Source of the DNA: Candidatus Bathyarchaeota archaeon
GTDB taxonomy: Archaea; Thermoproteota; Bathyarchaeia; Bathyarchaeales; Bathycorpusculaceae
DNA: 64,000 bases
Reading direction: 5' to 3'
Assembly: GCA_903901015.1 (NCBI GenBank)
Contig: CAIUPH010000114.1
Location: forward strand, 30,397 to 94,396
The notes beneath the pieces were generated by a model. It did not search any database. It was not told the origin of the DNA and worked only from the letters and a program-made list of their open reading frames with translations. The position numbers were made by a program, and so were the translations under genes. Numbering within the stretch: position 1 is the first letter of the stretch; every line of letters begins with the position of its first letter. Positions 1-8,839 of the stretch are shown here, one piece after another.

Positions 1-594
1 AACATCAAAGACGCCCAAGTCCTCGACCCATCCGTCATCCACAGCATCGCAGACCCCGTTCACAAAGAAGGCGGCATCGCCATCTTAACTGGGAACCTTG
101 CGCCGAAAGGAGCAGTCATTAAAACCGCAGGCGTCTCGCCTTCAATGCTTAAGCATACTGGACCCGCAAAAGTCTACGATTCAGAAAAAGAAGCCGTAAC
201 CGCCATCCGCGGCAAAGCAATCAAGGAGGGCGACGTTGTGGTTATCCGTTATGAAGGACCGAAGGGTGGACCGGGAATGCCTGAGATGCTTATTCCTACA
301 GCAACTATTGCAGGTATGGGTTTAAGCGACAGCGTCGCGTTGATTACGGACGGACGTTTTTCGGGTGCAACTCGCGGTGGATCCATAGGGCATGTTGCTC
401 CAGAAGCCTTCGACGGCGGACCAATTGCATTACTCCGAAATGGCGACATAATAACCATCGACATCCCCCGCCGAACCCTAAAAGTGGAGTTATCCGACGA
501 AGAACTCAAAGCACGGCTAGCGATTTGGAAGCCAAGAGAACCAAAAATCAGAAAAGGCATACTCTCCCGCTATAAGCCAACACAGACTGAATAA
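1..594 (+). CDS. ilvD: Dihydroxy-acid dehydratase, C-terminal part (cut by window start)
   Basis: Dehydrates 2,3-dihydroxy acids to 2-keto acids in valine, leucine and isoleucine synthesis. The frame is open from base 1, so only about the last 197 of the usual ~550 residues are seen. The C-terminal family signatures are clear: [26 protein letters not shown] and the strongly conserved [17 protein letters not shown] followed by HVAPEA. The iron-sulfur cluster cysteines lie upstream of the window. The nearby LeuA-type synthase, LeuB-type dehydrogenase and distant ilvC (54.1-55.2 kb) fit the same pathway. The identification is secure. Confidence 0.95.
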   Translation, partial: NIKDAQVLDPSVIHSIADPVHKEGGIAILTGNLAPKGAVIKTAGVSPSMLKHTGPAKVYDSEKEAVTAIRGKAIKEGDVVVIRYEGPKGGPGMPEMLIPTATIAGMGLSDSVALITDGRFSGATRGGSIGHVAPEAFDGGPIALLRNGDIITIDIPRRTLKVELSDEELKARLAIWKPREPKIRKGILSRYKPTQTE

Positions 595-682
595 AAAATA
601 AAATAGGTAAAGCCCAGAGAAAACGGCGGGCACCATAATTCTTATATTTGTGCTTGCTCCCTTGAAAAGGTACGTGATTTAA

Positions 683-2207
683 ATGGGGTATTGCTTTATT
701 CAACCGCTTCCCTAATCAAGTTAGGTTTTTAGACACCACCCTGCGTGATGGTGAACAAACTCCCGGTGTATCTTTGGTTCCTGAAAATAAACTGCGCATA
801 GCCCAGAGGCTCGACGAGCTCGGCGTAGACGTGATTGAGGCTGGGTTCGCCGCGGTTTCTGAGGGCGAAATGGAATCTGTCACCTTAATCGTTAAGCAGG
901 GTTTGCGCGCTAAAGTTTACAGCGCCGGAAGAGGAACAAAAGGCGACATCGACGCGGTTTTGAAGAGCGGCGCATCGGGCATATCCATGATTATACCCAC
1001 GTCAGATTTGCATATCGAATGCAAGCTGCGAAAGACCCGCGAGCAAGTATTGAAAACCACTGAGGAATGCGTGCAGTACGCCAAAGACCACGGTTTAACA
1101 GTGGAGCTTTTGGCGGAGGATGCAACCCGCAGCGACTTCGCTTACTTAACCGAGGTTTTCAAGGTGGCTACTGAGGCTGGAGTGGACAGGGTTACTCCAT
1201 GCGATACCGTGGGGGTTTTGACTCCTGAACGCTCAGCAGAGTTCTTCTCAAATCTCAAGAAAACCCTCAAAGTACCATTAGCGGTGCATTGTCACAACGA
1301 CTTCGGCATGGCAGTCGCAAGCACCATCGCGGCGCTTGGCAGCGGCGCAGACGAGGCACACGTCACCATAAACGGCTTGGGTGAACGCGCAGGTAACGCG
1401 GCGCTCGAAGAAGTCGTAATCACCCTCAAATCGCTCTACAAAATGGATTTGAATGTCAAAACAGAGTTGCTTTACAGTACTTCGCAGTTGGTTTCACGCT
1501 TGACTGGAGTGTACACGCAGCCCAACAAGGCAGTTGTGGGCGCCAACGCTTTCACCCATGAGTCAGGCATACACACTCAGGGCGTGCTCGTTAACCCGTT
1601 GACTTACGAGCCCATCGCGCCCGAACTGGTCGGTTGCACACGGCGCATCGCGCCAGGTAAACACAGCGGCAGCAACGCCATACGTGCAGACTTAACCAAC
1701 ATGGGCTTAAAACCCACCGAGACACAATTCAAGCTAATCTTCCAGCGCGTCAAGGAACTGGGCGACAAAGGCAAAACTGTCATGGACGCCGACGTACTCG
1801 CCATCGCTGAATCCGTCATGGGTTTAGATGTTGCGAAGCCGATTCAACTGGAAGAAATGACGTATGTGGGCGGCGACAAAGTTACGTCGACTGCTTCAGT
1901 GCGCTTGAAACTGAACGGCAAAGTGGTCTGGGGCGCGGCAGTCGGAGTTGGACCCGTTGACGCGACGATAAATGCTGTGAAAGACGCTATCGCTGAAACC
2001 GAGCCCATCACTCTTGAGCAGTACATGGTTAAAGCCATCACGGGCGGCACAGACGCCATGGTTGAGGTGGTGGTGCACATGCGTAAGGGCAGCCGAACCG
2101 TCACTGCTATGGGTGTGCGCGAAGACATCGTTAAAGCAAGCATGGAAGCAGTCCTTAGCGGCATGAACGTGCTAACAACCGACTACAACAACAAAAACCA
2201 GCACTGA
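683..2207 (+). CDS. 2-isopropylmalate/citramalate synthase family, apparent frameshift at start
   Basis: Condenses acetyl-CoA with a 2-keto acid, the first step of leucine or citramalate-route isoleucine synthesis; substrate choice cannot be told from sequence. The TIM-barrel signature RFLDTTLRDGEQTPGVSL is followed by the HCHNDFGMA metal-binding motif, GLGERAGNA, and a C-terminal LeuA dimerisation domain (about the last 120 residues), giving the usual ~500 residues. The coding frame extends upstream of the TTG at 774 to about 684 but has no ATG. The only nearby ATG (683) is one base out of frame because of the GGGG run at 685-688. With one G fewer it would read MGIALFNRFPNQVRFLD, a natural N-terminus. 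ATT at 690 is the in-frame alternative. A TATA-like box lies at 641-648. Confidence 0.88.
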
Positions 2208-2371
2208 CCCCTTTTTTCGCCTTCTCCTTTTTGTTTAAGGCCGAAGGGTTGTGGTTGTGGGGTAACTACTGCAAACGCTTTTACACTGGGAAACATTGAT
2301 TTTGTTAGCGATTTATTCCTGGATTGGGCGCTTTTTACTTCTGAGGAAAAAAATAAAAGAGGAATGTTTTG

Positions 2372-2719
2372 ATGTTAGTTGAAGGGTTACAGATGAACGC
2401 TAAACGTATACCGAGAAAACAGCTTGCCGCCGCATGGAAAACACTTAGCCAAAAGCCCCTGCCCAAGGTTAAGGCGTTAAAAGTCAGCGACGACGATTTC
2501 AACCATGTATTGGAGCACCGCCGATGTTTAGAGGATGATTTCCGCGAGATTGAGGAGTGGGGCAGGGTTCTGTCAACCAAGGGCACGGACGCCTGCGTTT
2601 TTAACGGCGAAGAAAACGCCGACGCCGACTACATCATTATAGTCAGGGAAAATCCGTATCACAGCCTGGACGAAATTATCGTTCACGAACTATCTCATAT
2701 CGCCCGTGGCGACCTCTAA
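2372..2719 (+). CDS. Small protein ending in an HELSH zinc-site motif
   Basis: I do not recognise a family. The 115-residue product is charged and mostly helical-looking for its first 70 residues and ends in IIVHELSHIARGDL. HELSH matches the HExxH zinc-binding motif of metallopeptidases, and an Asp nine residues after the first His could be a third ligand, but the protein stops three residues after the motif's His-Ile-Ala-Arg, shorter than any known gluzincin or metzincin core. The ATG at 2372 is chosen over TTG 2369 because GAGG at 2359-2362 is correctly spaced. The stop lies one base from the convergent LLM gene. Peptidase activity is inference only. Confidence 0.6.
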   Translation: MLVEGLQMNAKRIPRKQLAAAWKTLSQKPLPKVKALKVSDDDFNHVLEHRRCLEDDFREIEEWGRVLSTKGTDACVFNGEENADADYIIIVRENPYHSLDEIIVHELSHIARGDL

Positions 2720-2720
2720 A

Positions 2721-3674
2721 CTACAGTTTCGCGGCAACCGCTTCTGCAAATAATCTTAACCCATCAGTGCTTGGCAAATCAGCGAAGTACAGCATAAAAT
2801 AAGTCACGCCCAAATCAACGTAAACCCTCAACTGCTCAAGACATTCATCGGGGGTGCCATACAGATTGCCCTTCCTGTACTCCTCAAGCGGCAACCCTGT
2901 AGTATTATGCTTAGAAACCATTTCCTTCAATTCGCTTTCTTCTTTAGCGATTAAAACTTGCCCTCCGGGCCAGCAAGACCGCTCAATCTCGCCAAAATCT
3001 CTACCAACCGTTTTGCATTGTTCTTGTAAAACCCCGAGTTTACGCTTATACTCGTCAACAGAAGGCAGGGAGCCCCAATCGAACCTGTCCGCGTACTTCG
3101 CGGTGACTTTGAGTGTTTTTTCGCCGCTTCCCCCAACAGTTATAGGCGGATGCGGTTTTTGGAGGGGTTTTGGTTCACAAACAGCATCTTTGAGCACATA
3201 GTGTTTTCCTTGGCAGGTTGCCTTTTTCTGTGTCCACAGCTGCGTTAATACTTCCAAGGCTTCACCCATGCTCTCGATTCGAACGCTTGCTTTCGGAAAA
3301 CCAAAGCCATACGCCATATGCTCCGTTTCTTGGCAGCCTGCTCCGATGCCGAATTCTAACCTGCCGTTCGAGACCACGTCGAGGGTGGCGGCGGTTTTAG
3401 CGAGCAGGGCTGGGTTTCTGTGCTGGTTGCATGTAACCATCGTTCCCAAACGTATCTTGCTGGTTAACGAGGAGAGGGCGGCGAGGGTTGTCCACGGCTC
3501 AAGGATTGGCCATTCATTGTACATCAAGTGGTCGTCGAGCCAGACTGCGTCGTAGCCACAGTGTTCGCATTCTAAAACGATGTCTTTGAGAACCGAGAAA
3601 TATTCCGTGGGGGTTTTGGTTTGGAAAGCGTAGAAGGGTAAAAACGCGCCGAATTTCAGTTTAACCAGAGCCAT
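2721..3674 (-). CDS. LLM-class (F420/flavin-dependent) oxidoreductase
   Basis: A luciferase-like monooxygenase-family TIM-barrel enzyme, the group that includes F420-dependent methylene-tetrahydromethanopterin reductases and glucose-6-phosphate dehydrogenases. Visible family marks are the N-terminal KFGAFLPFY strand, DAVWLDDHLM, RIRLGTMVTCNQHRNPALLAK-type segment, GRLEFGIGAG and ITVGGSGEKTLKVTAKYAD. The cofactor (F420 or FMN) and substrate cannot be read from sequence. About 317 residues, normal for the family. An upstream in-frame ATG at 3686 would add four residues; the GGAGG between the two ATGs is close to the second. It converges on the HELSH gene. Confidence 0.85.
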   Translation of the reverse strand: MALVKLKFGAFLPFYAFQTKTPTEYFSVLKDIVLECEHCGYDAVWLDDHLMYNEWPILEPWTTLAALSSLTSKIRLGTMVTCNQHRNPALLAKTAATLDVVSNGRLEFGIGAGCQETEHMAYGFGFPKASVRIESMGEALEVLTQLWTQKKATCQGKHYVLKDAVCEPKPLQKPHPPITVGGSGEKTLKVTAKYADRFDWGSLPSVDEYKRKLGVLQEQCKTVGRDFGEIERSCWPGGQVLIAKEESELKEMVSKHNTTGLPLEEYRKGNLYGTPDECLEQLRVYVDLGVTYFMLYFADLPSTDGLRLFAEAVAAKL

Positions 3675-3855
3675 AGCCTCCAACATAGCCGAATAATATG
3701 TGGCTGGCTGGCGGTATTAGGCTTTAGGTTTCTTTTCGAAGGAAACGCCAGTTAAAGAAAGTTTTTGCTCTTTAACCTATTTTCCATGCTGTTCTTTTCG
3801 GGGAACAGGCTGTTCTTTTGGGGAGCTAAATACGGCAAAATCTAATGAGGTAAAT

Positions 3856-4815
3856 ATGAAATCAATCTTGAAGACACCAGTCATTTCGGCTCTAATGTTC
3901 TTGGGATTATTGTGTCTCATAATAGTTGGAACTCAAACTTTTGGTGCCTCAGGTCAACTTGCGCCGCGTTCAACTTATTCTCCAGGCGACCCATATACAA
4001 CTCTGTTTTATCCGCCCACAGAAGTACCTCCGCCTGATTATGCTAAGCCGCCAATAGTCACCATTCCCTCCCCAGTAAACGATACCGTCATCACAGCAAA
4101 CAATGGATCTTTAAATTTTTCTTTGACCTTGGAGGCATCAAATAGCTCTCGCCCTATTACTCTTGGACCAGTATCGTACAAAGCAAGTTGGATGTCAAAT
4201 AATATTACGATTGGTGTTGGTTATTCCTCAGCTCCGTTTTTGACAAAGACCCTGCCCCTGTCAATTGACCTTGCAAATATGCCGGAGGGCCCACAATCAA
4301 TCACGGTTTATGCTTACGCATCATGCGAGTATGAAACTAGACGGGAACAAACTGCGGTCAGTAACGACCCCTTTAATGTCCTTGTCTTCAAATATCTCAA
4401 CATTTACTATAATGCCTACAAAATAGGCGGTTCCTCTTCAGTTAACTTCACATTTGATTCTCTGCCAAAAGTCAGCGTTCTATCGCCAATAAACAAGACT
4501 TACAATGAAGATAGGGTTCCTTTGATTTTTACAGTAGATAAAACCGTTAACTGGTTTGGGTATAGCCTTGACGGAAAACAAAACCAAACTATAACTGGGA
4601 ACACTACCCTGTCAGGGTTATCCAGCGGGCTGCATAACGTTACGGTTTACGCGAAAGATGCGGTTGGCAGCGTTGGTGCTTCCAAAAATATCATTTTCGC
4701 CGTGTCTTTGCCGCCTTTTCCATATGTGCCGGCTGCTGCGGTTTTAGGCATATCGGCAGCTGTTATAGGTGCATCTATATTTGTGTGCTTTAAGAAATTC
4801 AAGCTGAGTGGTTAA
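3856..4815 (+). CDS. Secreted, membrane-anchored surface protein
   Basis: No enzyme family recognised. The protein has an N-terminal signal sequence (hydrophobic segment about residues 10-30), an extracellular part rich in N-x-S/T sequons and beta strands, an Ig-like or bacterial-Ig-like module near residues 210-285 containing LSPINKTYNEDRVPL and GLHNVTVYAKDAVGS, and a single C-terminal transmembrane helix followed by the basic tail FKKFKLSG. This layout is typical of archaeal cell-envelope proteins displayed outside and anchored by the C-terminus. It stands alone between a divergent LLM gene and a non-coding stretch. Confidence 0.75.
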   Translation: MKSILKTPVISALMFLGLLCLIIVGTQTFGASGQLAPRSTYSPGDPYTTLFYPPTEVPPPDYAKPPIVTIPSPVNDTVITANNGSLNFSLTLEASNSSRPITLGPVSYKASWMSNNITIGVGYSSAPFLTKTLPLSIDLANMPEGPQSITVYAYASCEYETRREQTAVSNDPFNVLVFKYLNIYYNAYKIGGSSSVNFTFDSLPKVSVLSPINKTYNEDRVPLIFTVDKTVNWFGYSLDGKQNQTITGNTTLSGLSSGLHNVTVYAKDAVGSVGASKNIIFAVSLPPFPYVPAAAVLGISAAVIGASIFVCFKKFKLSG

Positions 4816-4868
4816 TGGGGTTCAAATGAAAAGAAGGCGGAGGTGAGAATTGAAGTCTTGCAGCTTAT

Positions 4869-4962
4869 CTGCTCGTGGCTGCTTGCACACCCAATCCTCA
4901 AATCGCACCTGACCCAGAAAACAAAAATGAGCCTTCCACTCAATCTGCTGGTTGTTGTTGTG
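4869..4962 (+). repeat. Diverged dispersed repeat, copy A
   Basis: This segment aligns by eye with the reverse complement of 9559-9653. Both begin CTGnTnGTGGCTGC, share ACCTGACCC near the middle and end with an almost identical CTGyTGGTTGTTGTTGTG. In one frame both copies end PDPE...QS(A/V)GCCC plus one residue and a stop, but neither has a convincing start codon and the frames shift by one base between upstream and downstream halves. The gap 4816-5118 otherwise holds only unsupported short reading frames. Confidence 0.4.
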
Positions 4963-5118
4963 TATAGCGAGTTTTTGCCAACAACTAACCAAAAAGATGC
5001 CTCCACAAGTTTGGAAGCTTCAAAATTCAATATTGAATAGTTCAAAGCTTGTGGGATAAGTAATTATAATTCATAAAGCCTATTTTTGAAGCAGACCAAT
5101 TTAACTGTGAATTCCACT

Positions 5119-5634
5119 ATGCCGTCTAAACCGCCTTCTACATACGAGCTGATGGATGAAGAAGCCAGCGGGCAGGTTGATGAGGACGCGGAGAGGCGGC
5201 AGCGGCGCAGGGAACTTTTGGAGCCCACAGGCGTTAAGGAGCTTTTTAAGGAAGGAAAAATCAAGATTAACGAGTTCACATGCGTTGGGGGACAATGCAA
5301 ACTATGTATCAAAGCCTGCCCGACTAACGCGCTGTATTGGGGCACAGGCAAAATAGGCGTTATGGAGGATTTGTGTGTTTACTGCGGTGCCTGCGTAGCT
5401 AACTGCATGGTGGATGACTGCATAAAAGTCGAGCGCAAACGCGACGACGGCAAAGTGGAGAAATTCAGCAAGCCCCGAGACGTCATCATGCTGCAAGAGA
5501 GAAACAACAGCCAAAAACGGTTCGAACGAGTAAAAACCAACGCTGCAATACTTCGGCACACTTCTAAAGATGACAACATCAAGAAATACCGCGACTTCCG
5601 CGGGTTATATACCGAGCAGGAAAACAAAGTTTAA
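5119..5634 (+). CDS. Ferredoxin-like protein with two 4Fe-4S motifs
   Basis: Probable electron-transfer protein or iron-sulfur subunit. Two cysteine clusters are visible: CVGGQCKLCIKACP (C-x4-C-x2-C-x3-CP) and CVYCGACVANC (CxxCxxCxxxC), as in 2[4Fe-4S] ferredoxins with an expanded first motif. Flanking segments are highly charged, with a helical N-terminal arm (EDAERRQRRRELLEP) and a basic C-terminal tail of about 60 residues, making it about 171 residues, longer than a plain ferredoxin. Start ATG 5119 is preferred; in-frame GTG 5107 and TTG 5086 are alternatives. It lies 86 bases before the LeuB-type dehydrogenase start, so the two may be co-transcribed. Its partner is unknown. Confidence 0.75.
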   Translation: MPSKPPSTYELMDEEASGQVDEDAERRQRRRELLEPTGVKELFKEGKIKINEFTCVGGQCKLCIKACPTNALYWGTGKIGVMEDLCVYCGACVANCMVDDCIKVERKRDDGKVEKFSKPRDVIMLQERNNSQKRFERVKTNAAILRHTSKDDNIKKYRDFRGLYTEQENKV

Positions 5635-5720
5635 TGCACAGATGGCTTCGAAGAACAAAAGCCGATAGGAATGCTGATAAGCAAAAACATTATTTTACAA
5701 ATCCAGAAGGCACACCTGAA

Positions 5721-6743
5721 ATGACTAAAACTTACAAGATAGCCGCGCTCAAGGGCGACGGCATAGGACCCGAAGTTACCGAAGCAACCATCAAGGTCCT
5801 CGAAGCCGTCGAGGCAAAATCCACGTTTAAACTTAACTTTCTTTACGGCGAAGCAGGATTACACTGCATAGCCCAATACGGCACTAACCTGCCTAAAGAA
5901 ACGCTTGAACTCATCAGGCAGACAGACGCGTGCCTAAAAGGTCCAATGACTACGCCTGAGGAAGCAGGCGCACCAGTTAGCGTAGCTGTAACATTGAGGA
6001 AAATCTTCAATCTGTACGCCAACGTGCGACCATGCAAAACATTCCCAAACGTTGAGGCACTCAAACCGAACCTGGATTTTGTTGTGGTCCGCGAGAACAC
6101 TGAAGGTCTCTATTCGGGTGCAGAATCGCTTCTTGCGCCAGGAGTAGGCGTAGCACTGCGAATAATCACCCATGACGCTTCATTGAAAATTGCGGATTAC
6201 GCTTTCAAACTCGCCAGCCAACGCAGAAAACACTTAACATACGTCCATAAAGGCAATATCCTGCGCATAACCGACGGCATCTTCAAAGACGCCGTGAAAG
6301 AAGCCCAGAAAAACTACCCAGACGTAACCGTTGACGACATGCACGTTGACGCAGCCACCATGCAGCTAATCAAGAAACCCGAATTCTACGATGTAATAGT
6401 TACAACGAACCTCTTCGGCGACATACTCAGTGACGAGGCAGCGCAGGTTACAGGCAGCTTAGGTTTGGCGGCGGGAGCAAACATCGGCGAGAAATATGGC
6501 ATGTTCGAACCAGTCCATGGTTCAGCTCCAAAATACACAGGTATGAATAGGGTGAACCCAATCGCCACCATAATGGCAGGCTCCATGATGCTCGATTACC
6601 TCGGCGAAAAAGCAGCAGCTGCAAAAATCGAGAACGCCGTAATCGCAGTGCTCAAAGAAGGCAAAGTTAGAACAGCAGATTTAGGCGGCAAAGATACAAC
6701 AAGCGCGATGGCAGATGCAATCGTGGCTAAACTCAAAGCTTGA
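5721..6743 (+). CDS. leuB: Isopropylmalate/isocitrate dehydrogenase family protein
   Basis: NAD(P)-dependent oxidative decarboxylase of 3-isopropylmalate or a related 2-hydroxy-3-carboxy acid. Visible marks are ALKGDGIGPEV at the N-terminus, LRKIFNLYANVRP, the substrate-recognition segment VVVRENTEGLYSG, and the Mg-binding region VTTNLFGDILSDEAAQ with EPVHGSAPKYTG downstream. The 340-residue length is usual. ATG 5721 starts the conserved TKTYKIAALKGDG region; the frame is open further upstream to 5634, but that part is unlike the family. Together with the LeuA/CimA-type synthase and ilvD it suggests leucine synthesis, though archaeal homologues also act in related pathways. Its end overlaps the convergent OB-fold gene by 11 bases. 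Confidence 0.88.
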   Translation: MTKTYKIAALKGDGIGPEVTEATIKVLEAVEAKSTFKLNFLYGEAGLHCIAQYGTNLPKETLELIRQTDACLKGPMTTPEEAGAPVSVAVTLRKIFNLYANVRPCKTFPNVEALKPNLDFVVVRENTEGLYSGAESLLAPGVGVALRIITHDASLKIADYAFKLASQRRKHLTYVHKGNILRITDGIFKDAVKEAQKNYPDVTVDDMHVDAATMQLIKKPEFYDVIVTTNLFGDILSDEAAQVTGSLGLAAGANIGEKYGMFEPVHGSAPKYTGMNRVNPIATIMAGSMMLDYLGEKAAAAKIENAVIAVLKEGKVRTADLGGKDTTSAMADAIVAKLKA

Positions 6744-7893
6744 CTACACAAGCAACCGTTGCGCTTCGGGTGGACAACTCCAGTTTCCCCCCAAACCCCT
6801 TCTTTACATAAACATTTTCCAACCTTAGTTTGTCGCCGACCTTCAAGTCCTTGAGGGCTTGGGCGTGTTCCCTCCATGCGGAAACGCGGACGATGCCCCC
6901 GTCGTCGTCTTTTAAGTCAAAAACTGCCAGTTTGATGGTTTCACCTTTGCCTGTTGTGACTTCTTTGTTTTCACGCACATCGCATACAAAACCTTCAAAG
7001 TTGACTGTTTGGTCCTCACCTAAACCTGCGGCTTTCGCAAACTTTATTTCTGCGGCTTGAATTTCGATGAACGTGTTTGCGTCAACATGAATTTCTAAAT
7101 TGCCGTTCTGCCCCTCCTTCACCCGAGCATTAATCAACAGCAAACGCATATTCGCTTTCAGATTTTTTTCGAGCTCAGTTGCTTTCTCGTTCCAAAAAAC
7201 AACTGTTGCCACACCAGAATCATCCATTAAAGTTAGCCGCGTGACTATGCCGACGCTAGAGTCGCTTCGGATAAAGGATTTTTCGTCTAAAACTTCTTTT
7301 ACGGTTCCTGAAAGGTTCACGTTGCCAGACTCAATGTTTAGGGTGCAAATTTTTACAGTGAATTTTTCGGCGGATGCGACTTCACCTGTTTGGACTTGTG
7401 GTAAAAATTCCACTTGGCTTTTGGTGCCAAGATGCAGCTCAGTTTTGCCGCTGCGGTCATTTCGCGTGTACCCATGCAACAGCCTGACCGTTTGCCCCGC
7501 TTGAAGCTCGCCCCTCTCAACCAACTCCGCCTTCTCATTCCACAAGACCACCCGCAAAAGCCCCTCCTTATCCGCAAGCATCATTGTGGCGAATTTGCCT
7601 GATTTTTCTGCGCCCTGAAAAGTTTTAGCTGGAAAAACAGCGATTAAGCGTCCCTCCACCGTAACGTCATATAAACCCGCGAACAAACGGCTCGTCGAGA
7701 GGACTCCGCAGTTTTGAATCTGGTTTTGCTGCACTTGAACACCGAACTTCGCCGCAATCAACCGCAGCAGCGTCTCGTCGCCCAATAACCCCCCCGTTCG
7801 GGTTCTTTCAGCCGCCAGCTTATCCAAGATTTGCTCTTGGGTTAACATCGGGTTTTTCTGAAGTATCTCCTGAATTAGGTCTTCGGTGATCAT
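6733..7893 (-). CDS. RPA-like OB-fold single-stranded DNA-binding protein
   Basis: Probable replication protein A-type factor that coats single-stranded DNA in replication and repair. Three OB-fold modules can be traced, each with the KVGD/ARVKEG/GQTVRLLHGYTR-type strand pattern: about residues 60-165, 180-280 and 285-380; each contains a VVLWNEKA, VVFWNEKA or VSAWREHA-like core strand. An N-terminal helical segment (ITEDLIQEILQKNPMLTQEQ) resembles the N-terminus of archaeal RPA homologues. Start chosen at ATG 7893; the frame is open to 7989 but that extension is basic and lies over the divergent gene. No zinc finger is seen. Confidence 0.82.
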   Translation of the reverse strand: MITEDLIQEILQKNPMLTQEQILDKLAAERTRTGGLLGDETLLRLIAAKFGVQVQQNQIQNCGVLSTSRLFAGLYDVTVEGRLIAVFPAKTFQGAEKSGKFATMMLADKEGLLRVVLWNEKAELVERGELQAGQTVRLLHGYTRNDRSGKTELHLGTKSQVEFLPQVQTGEVASAEKFTVKICTLNIESGNVNLSGTVKEVLDEKSFIRSDSSVGIVTRLTLMDDSGVATVVFWNEKATELEKNLKANMRLLLINARVKEGQNGNLEIHVDANTFIEIQAAEIKFAKAAGLGEDQTVNFEGFVCDVRENKEVTTGKGETIKLAVFDLKDDDGGIVRVSAWREHAQALKDLKVGDKLRLENVYVKKGFGGKLELSTRSATVACVVKL

Positions 7894-7935
7894 TTTGCGC
7901 CGACACGATAGAGCAGTGTTGGAGCTTTTAATTTT

Positions 7936-8172
7936 TTGCGTTATTTTCCGCAGTTGGCTACGTTTATTAAAAACGCTGATTCTCTTCAACTTGGACGCGG
8001 AGGCAGACGGTTGGATCTCGCGGTTTTAGGCGGGTCTGAAAGTGTGGGCGAAGTAATATTCATCGGTCCTGTTCCCATTGTCTTTGGCGCTGGACCAGAC
8101 GCTGGCTGGCTTATTGCTGTTAGCGCAATAATCACTGTCGTTAGCCTAGTTTTTGTTTCTGGTGTTGAATAG
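7936..8172 (+). CDS. DUF131-like small membrane protein, N-terminus unclear
   Basis: The segment GEVIFIGPVPIVFGAG followed by a hydrophobic helix (LIAVSAIITVVSLVFVSGV) matches the archaeal DUF131/TIGR00304 membrane family of unknown function. Family members normally begin with a first transmembrane helix; here the upstream 35 residues are polar and basic, so the start may be wrong, the gene truncated, or a frameshift present. TTG 7936 is the only reported start and its codon lies 43 bases from the divergent RPA-like gene. I regard the C-terminal half as real and the first 30 residues as doubtful. Confidence 0.5.
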   Translation: MRYFPQLATFIKNADSLQLGRGGRRLDLAVLGGSESVGEVIFIGPVPIVFGAGPDAGWLIAVSAIITVVSLVFVSGVE

Positions 8173-8211
8173 ACGCTCTAAAACGAATCAGAATTGAGGA
8201 AAAAACGGTTT

Positions 8212-8337
8212 TTACTTGTTTGTTTGCTCTTCTTCATCCTTGCCGTAGTAGGCATACAGGAAGATTAGAGTTAGAGCAATGAACGTTGCACCCATCAGGG
8301 TGTACTGGAGCGTTACGAAGTATGCACCTAGATCCAT
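8212..8337 (-). CDS. Single-pass membrane microprotein (41 residues)
   Basis: A small gene with ATG at 8337 and TAA at 8214-8212, preceded on its own strand by AAGGAGA, a good ribosome-binding site seven bases upstream. The product starts MDLGAYFVTLQYTLMG, continues as one hydrophobic helix ending IALTLIFLYAYYG, and finishes with the acidic tail KDEEEQTNK. The N-out/C-in topology is suggested by the tail charge pattern only weakly. I do not recognise a family; a subunit of a membrane complex is conceivable but unproven. Confidence 0.6.
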   Translation of the reverse strand: MDLGAYFVTLQYTLMGATFIALTLIFLYAYYGKDEEEQTNK

Positions 8338-8380
8338 CGAGATTTCTCCTTGTATTTACAGTAATGTTGCATCTTCATAT

Positions 8381-8791
8381 TTAAGCAGTAGCTTTTTTCC
8401 ACTCATTCATCAACATGTCAAAACACTCGTCGTTTTCCTCAAGCGTCTCAAACCAGCCCAGATTCTGCGCAATCTTCTGCGTCAACAGGTGGTAGCACAT
8501 GTGAACCTTCTTGTCGAGCACTCGGAAATAGAAGTCGTCGCATGTGCAGAATTCCGCTTCAGGCATAATCAAGTAATCGCGTTCTCTGCCCACCACTATC
8601 CAGACGGTTCTGCCGCTGGGTTTAAAAACGTATTTTTTGACTCTGCCTTCTTTTAGTGCATCGAGGGCTTTGGTGAACCTTGTCCCAAAAAGCTCGTAGA
8701 GCTCTGTTAGGTTGTCGCCTGACAGTTTGCCCGCTGTTTTTGCTTCTCTGCAAACCGTGTTCAACGTGTCGATTTCTGAGGTTTCATTCAT
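8381..8791 (-). CDS. SWIM zinc-finger protein
   Basis: A 136-residue protein with a SWIM-type zinc site: CTCDDFYFRVLDKKVHMCYH (C-x-C ... C-x-H), which in other proteins binds nucleic acid or partner proteins. Archaeal SWIM proteins of this size are associated with recombination or repair in some lineages, but nothing here fixes the role. The region before the finger (about residues 45-75) has beta-strand character with GRTVWIVVGRERDYLIMP. ATG at 8791 gives the only sensible start. It is transcribed from the same strand as the adjacent microprotein and Hsp20 genes. Confidence 0.75.
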   Translation of the reverse strand: MNETSEIDTLNTVCREAKTAGKLSGDNLTELYELFGTRFTKALDALKEGRVKKYVFKPSGRTVWIVVGRERDYLIMPEAEFCTCDDFYFRVLDKKVHMCYHLLTQKIAQNLGWFETLEENDECFDMLMNEWKKATA

Positions 8792-8839
8792 CGTTGCACT
8801 CTGCTCAATGCACTATTGTCGGGGTGGAGTTTTATGCTT

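Noticed and set aside
4812..5045. Two overlapping opposite-strand frames in the gap after the surface protein (77 and 65 residues)
   Set aside because: Neither has a domain or good start; both run over the diverged repeat and a simple-sequence TGT run.
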